Of a stretch of 10,821 bases of DNA, positions 8,011 to 10,821 are shown one piece after another. Under the pieces are notes generated by a model. It had not been told where the DNA came from and ran no database searches. It worked only from the letters and a program-made list of their open reading frames with translations. Source of the stretch: Discostella pseudostelligera (taxonomy: Eukaryota > Bacillariophyta > Thalassiosirophyceae > Thalassiosirales > Thalassiosiraceae); the NCBI GenBank assembly GCA_036940085.1, contig JALLBK010000550.1, positions 1-10,821 of the forward strand, in the 5' to 3' direction. The translations under genes and the position numbers were made by a program. Every line of letters begins with the position of its first letter. The stretch's first letter is position 1.

Positions 8011-9273
8011 TTACACCCAATCCTTTGGATTCTTCAATATCTTCACTAGTCGCTCCTCCTCGCTTCCCACCTTGGGGATATAATTATAATCAAATGCAAT
8101 CATTGGAGGTGCCGATACCATCACACCCTCCACGCGCGGGTTGGCATTGGCCAATCCAAATTTGACGCCCCTATCATATAGTAGATTGAATTCGAGATAT
8201 CGTCCCCTTCTCAAACATTGCCAATGTTTCTCCTCTTCGCTATACTCCCTATCCGTATTCTTGTTAACAATTGGCAACCATGACGGCATCCATCCCTGTG
8301 CTACATCTCGGACAAATTCGTAGGTGGAAATTGTTGCCGGCAAGTCGTCGAAGAAGATTCCTCCAGTACCACGATGCTCCATCCTGGCCGGTAGATAAAA
8401 GTATTCGTCGCAGGATTGTTTCATTTGTCGATAGGATAGATTGCATTGACTATTGTCAGGAAGTAAGAAATGATCATCACACATCTTCTTCAAATGGATG
8501 TGAAAATCAATAATGTCTTGGTCGATAAGGTAATACGGCGTGAGATCGGACCCGCCGCCAAACCATGCCACAGATTTCACAGCATCTTCCTCCACCCCCT
8601 GCTGTTTCGACGATTTTACAAGAAATATACGGACATCTGATCGAAATGTCGGAACGAAAGGATTCTTCGTATGAAGAACAACGCTCAATGCAGCTGCAGA
8701 ATATGTATCTCCTTCTTGGACGACCAACTTGTCATCTTCATCACTATCCGATTGTCGACCGCGAATAGTGGCAGCTCGATCCGCTGTTAAGATTCCATTG
8801 CGTATAATTGTTAAAGAGCACGCACCCTTCTCGACTACATTTCCACCCTGGATGACACGTGTAATTCCACCGCTATGTGTTGTATCGTTTGTTTTTCCAT
8901 CTAGAAATGCACCCCATCCATCCAGGGAGAAGGTCACACCGGATCCGTCGGCATGTTCGATTTCGGCAATCATGGAAGTTTGATGATTGATTATGAATTG
9001 AGTGAAGAGTTCAAATGTCTCTTCGGGAGACGATGGCGGAGTTGATTGTTCATCGGCGGCGACGGCTGCTGCCGACCGAGCAATCAAAGGATGATGCGAG
9101 CCATGATTACGTCGCGAAAGTGTCGTCGACGATCGCAATTCACGAACGGCGGGTGAAAGCTGTGTAGAAAATGCCGTCGCCGATAGCAATAGGAAGCGAA
9201 GTGATATCGTTACATAGATAGCCAACCGTCGTCGGGTGTGGTTGGGGTTTGGGTACCTCGGCGCCGTGGTCAT
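8011..9273 (-). CDS. Plastid-targeted oxygen-dependent coproporphyrinogen III oxidase, divergent paralogue
   Basis: This is a single exon of 420 residues. The enzyme family converts coproporphyrinogen III to protoporphyrinogen IX with O2, for haem and chlorophyll. Motifs in order: GGITRVIQGGNVVEKG, HTKNPFVPT (about 201-209), WFGGGSDLTPYYL (237-249), DFHIHLK, RGTGGIFFDD (301-310), RGRYLEFNLLYDRG (356-369), and a KNPKDWV end. The N-terminus has a basic RRR, a hydrophobic signal peptide and SATAF (31-35), matching the ASAF cleavage motif of diatom plastid presequences; a Ser/Arg-rich transit peptide follows. The start at 9273 has an ACCATGAC context; the frame extends upstream to 9438 only through non-ATG codons. 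Oddity: the family's PTxHxNxR reads PTFRSDVR (Arg 211 for His), and HRxExRG reads ARMEHRG (Ala 296 for His). It may be a diverged copy beside a canonical CPOX elsewhere. Family identity is secure, activity is not. Confidence 0.93.
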   Translation of the reverse strand: MTTAPRYPNPNHTRRRLAIYVTISLRFLLLSATAFSTQLSPAVRELRSSTTLSRRNHGSHHPLIARSAAAVAADEQSTPPSSPEETFELFTQFIINHQTSMIAEIEHADGSGVTFSLDGWGAFLDGKTNDTTHSGGITRVIQGGNVVEKGACSLTIIRNGILTADRAATIRGRQSDSDEDDKLVVQEGDTYSAAALSVVLHTKNPFVPTFRSDVRIFLVKSSKQQGVEEDAVKSVAWFGGGSDLTPYYLIDQDIIDFHIHLKKMCDDHFLLPDNSQCNLSYRQMKQSCDEYFYLPARMEHRGTGGIFFDDLPATISTYEFVRDVAQGWMPSWLPIVNKNTDREYSEEEKHWQCLRRGRYLEFNLLYDRGVKFGLANANPRVEGVMVSAPPMIAFDYNYIPKVGSEEERLVKILKNPKDWV

Positions 9274-9338
9274 GGTCGATGTTCCTTGCGTTTGTCTTCG
9301 CCTTCGCTTGCTTTTTGCATTATTTGTTGGTGCACGAG

Positions 9339-9385
9339 GCCACGTGGCAAGATTTAGCAGGAGAAGAAACTTCCCGCCAAATCTT
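9339..9385. promoter_or_regulatory. G-box with inverted E2F-like pair upstream of CPOX
   Basis: GCCACGTGGC (9339-9348) is a perfect 10-bp palindromic G-box. Next come AGATTTAGCAGGAGA (9350-9364) and TTCCCGCCAAATCT (9371-9384); the second is the reverse complement of AGATTTGGCGGGAA. The two E2F-like half-elements thus form an imperfect inverted repeat about 66-75 nt upstream of the CPOX ATG's far side. TCCCGCCAAA (9372-9381) is the exact reverse complement of the motif repeated in the 2163-2402 array. Placement upstream of the minus-strand CPOX makes a promoter role likely. The rest of 9274-9683 shows no gene. Confidence 0.6.
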
Positions 9386-9510
9386 ATCGCCTTATGCCTT
9401 GTTGTATTTATGTACCGTAAAACACGCTGTATAAGCAAAGGGGTTGCACTTGGTTAGCAGAAAATTCGAAGGATTTAGTTTTTGATTTGAACATCACGTC
9501 TGATACTATT

Positions 9511-9520
9511 CCTACGTAGG
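9511..9520. repeat. Perfect 10-bp palindrome CCTACGTAGG
   Basis: A self-complementary site with a TACGTA core (bZIP A-box type) lies between CPOX and the transposase gene. It may be a regulatory site or belong to the element's left flank. A 9-bp direct repeat, TCATCGATC, occurs nearby at 9605-9613 and 9635-9643. Confidence 0.35.
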
Positions 9521-9683
9521 AGATTTAGTACCAGTTCCCATTGCTCGGTTCTTCGTAGAAATGCGGCACAATGCCATTTCAAAATGCAGCGCGATGCATC
9601 AAAATCATCGATCATTGTGTCATTTATTTTCATTTCATCGATCGATACACCTTGTCATTGTTCATTATTCTCTGCATGTCACC

Positions 9684-10821
9684 ATGACAAAGAAACAGAA
9701 GGCAAGGCGTGAGTTCAACCGTGGCGGGCAGTCAAGGACACGCAAGGAAGCGCGTGTTGTCGAGAACAAGGAGAAGAAGCATACCCGTTACACCATCCAG
9801 CAGAAGATTATGATTTGCGAGTACGCCGAGGTTTGCATGGAAGTGGAGCTCGCTGCGATGAGTGATATTGCGGATGTAGTTGGTGTACCGGTCTCTTGCA
9901 TTTCGCGTTGGTTGGACCAGCTTCCTATCTTGCGTCACATCAACAGGAACGATCAGGTGAGATTATCTGTGAATCCTGGATGCCGTGGTCAACACAAGGA
10001 TGTCGGAGCAGAGCTTCTTGCTTTTGTTGAGGAGTTGTGCGACAGCGGGTATGCTGTTTCGAGGAAGATGATTGTTGCGAAAGCAAGTCAATTACTGGGT
10101 ATGACTGACTCTGACTTTTCTTCCAAGTCTTTTGCTGCTCGAGCACAGTTGGTGCGGTACTCACCAGGCTCAAGTGCCTCCCCAGACGGTGTCAACTGCC
10201 GCTGAAGATTTCATCGTCAACATTGCATGCCCCGCCGTCAATCAGCAGTTGTACCGTGACCGAAGGTACATCATCATAAACATGGACCAGACCCCGGTCT
10301 TCTTCTCGATGCATCTGTCGAGGTCAGTCGACAAGATCGTCACACACACTGTGAACATCAGGATTGCAAAGAATGGCTCCCAACGTGCAACCATTGCAGT
10401 TTGTTTCACTGCCAACAGTCATCAACTCAAATCTCTCGTCATCTTTAAGGGTAAGTATATATTCTGTGATATCCACGTTTAGTTTTATCTATCTCTCACT
10501 GTGCACTCATTCTGCCAATCATCCATGGTCCAGGCAAAGAGATAGATATGGGTGGCAAGATCATCAAGGACGAGCATCATACTTATCCCGCTGGGTCATT
10601 GTATGCAACGCAAGAGAAGGCATGGATGAGTGAGGCCTTGATGATGATGTGGATCCAGCAGATCCTCAAGCCGTATGTCTTGAGCGCACCAATGGAAATT
10701 ACCCCTGTCCTATTCCTGGACAGCTTCGGTGTTCACAAGATGGGTTCGGTGCATCGCGCAATCAATGACTGTGGCTGCGAGGTCATTATCATCCCTCCCG
10801 GCTGTACTGGTCTGACCCAGC
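9684..10821 (+). pseudogene. Pogo/Tigger-like DDE transposase gene, frame-disrupted and cut by the window end
   Basis: The ATG at 9684 (ACCATGAC context) opens a basic N-terminus, then two helix-turn-helix segments. The first contains YTIQQKIMICEY and VPVSCISRWLDQL (CENP-B N-terminal/psq type). The second runs from GRGQ-like CRGQHKDVGAELLAF to SKSFAARAQLVR (CENPB/Tc5 type). At about 10150-10160 the reading shifts. The original frame ends at a TGA at 10203, while the protein continues in another frame from GTHQAQVPP. The DDE_1 core follows: NMDQTPVFF (first catalytic Asp), QRATIAVCFTAN, VIFKGKEIDMGGK across an intron, and LFLDSFGVH (second Asp). The third acidic residue should lie beyond 10821. 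Compared with family members the linker between QLVR and GTH seems about 10 residues short, so a small deletion is the simplest cause; a sequencing error is possible. No terminal inverted repeat was identified on the left. Domain identity is fairly secure. Confidence 0.8.
10451..10533 (+). other. Intron in the transposase gene
   Basis: Donor TTTAAGG|GTAAGT and acceptor GGTCCAG|GCAAAG, phase 1, join LVIFKG to KEIDMGGK inside the DDE core. Length is 83 nt. Unspliced, the frame stops at 10480-10482. Confidence 0.85.

Noticed and set aside
9273..9438. CPOX N-terminal extension up to 9438
   Set aside because: It begins at a TTG, includes the regulatory motifs at 9339-9385, and would place the signal peptide internally, away from the true N-terminus.
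9600..9655. TCATCGATC direct repeats as transposon terminal repeats
   Set aside because: They are direct, only 9 bp and 30 nt apart, and the right end of the element is outside the window, so nothing ties them to element ends.

Overview
The window looks like nuclear DNA from a diatom, probably a centric one (Thalassiosirales-like). Three things point there. The coproporphyrinogen oxidase carries an ASAF-type bipartite plastid presequence. The HSF-type regulator has the diatom form of the DNA-binding domain. The genes are compact, with low-complexity Ser/Gly/His-rich tails and GT-AG introns of about 80-300 nt. No rRNA, tRNA, CRISPR array or bacterial operon structure is visible.

Layout. 1-218: 3' flank of the first gene, plus one copy of an 'E2F-like site + G-box' module. 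219-1949 (-): a type III geranylgeranyl diphosphate synthase in two exons, whose open frame continues into an N-terminal BED-like zinc-finger extension. 1950-2595: a divergent promoter with a 3 x 10-bp tandem repeat and a decayed array of about six units pairing TTTGGCGGGA-like and TTACACGTGGC-like motifs. 2596-3934 (+): an eIF4B-like translation factor in three exons. 3935-4545: spacer between convergent genes, holding unassigned minus-strand open frames that may be an exon or a relic. 4546-7421 (-): a large HSF-type transcription factor with a spliced first exon. 7422-8010: HSF upstream region and CPOX downstream region. 8011-9273 (-): a plastid-targeted oxygen-dependent coproporphyrinogen III oxidase of divergent type. 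9274-9683: divergent intergenic region with another G-box and an inverted pair of E2F-like motifs. 9684-10821 (+): a pogo/Tigger-like DDE transposase gene with one intron and a frame break, running off the window end.

How they fit. GGPP synthase supplies C20 prenyl chains (carotenoids, phytyl, prenyl anchors) and CPOX supplies protoporphyrin precursors for chlorophyll and haem. Both have the same unusual promoter vocabulary upstream, which suggests shared cell-cycle or light control; this is inference. The strongest candidates for something new are the zinc finger-GGPP synthase fusion, the composite promoter array and its scattered copies, and the CPOX that lacks two otherwise conserved histidines. 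Identifications rest on remembered family motifs; no search was run.
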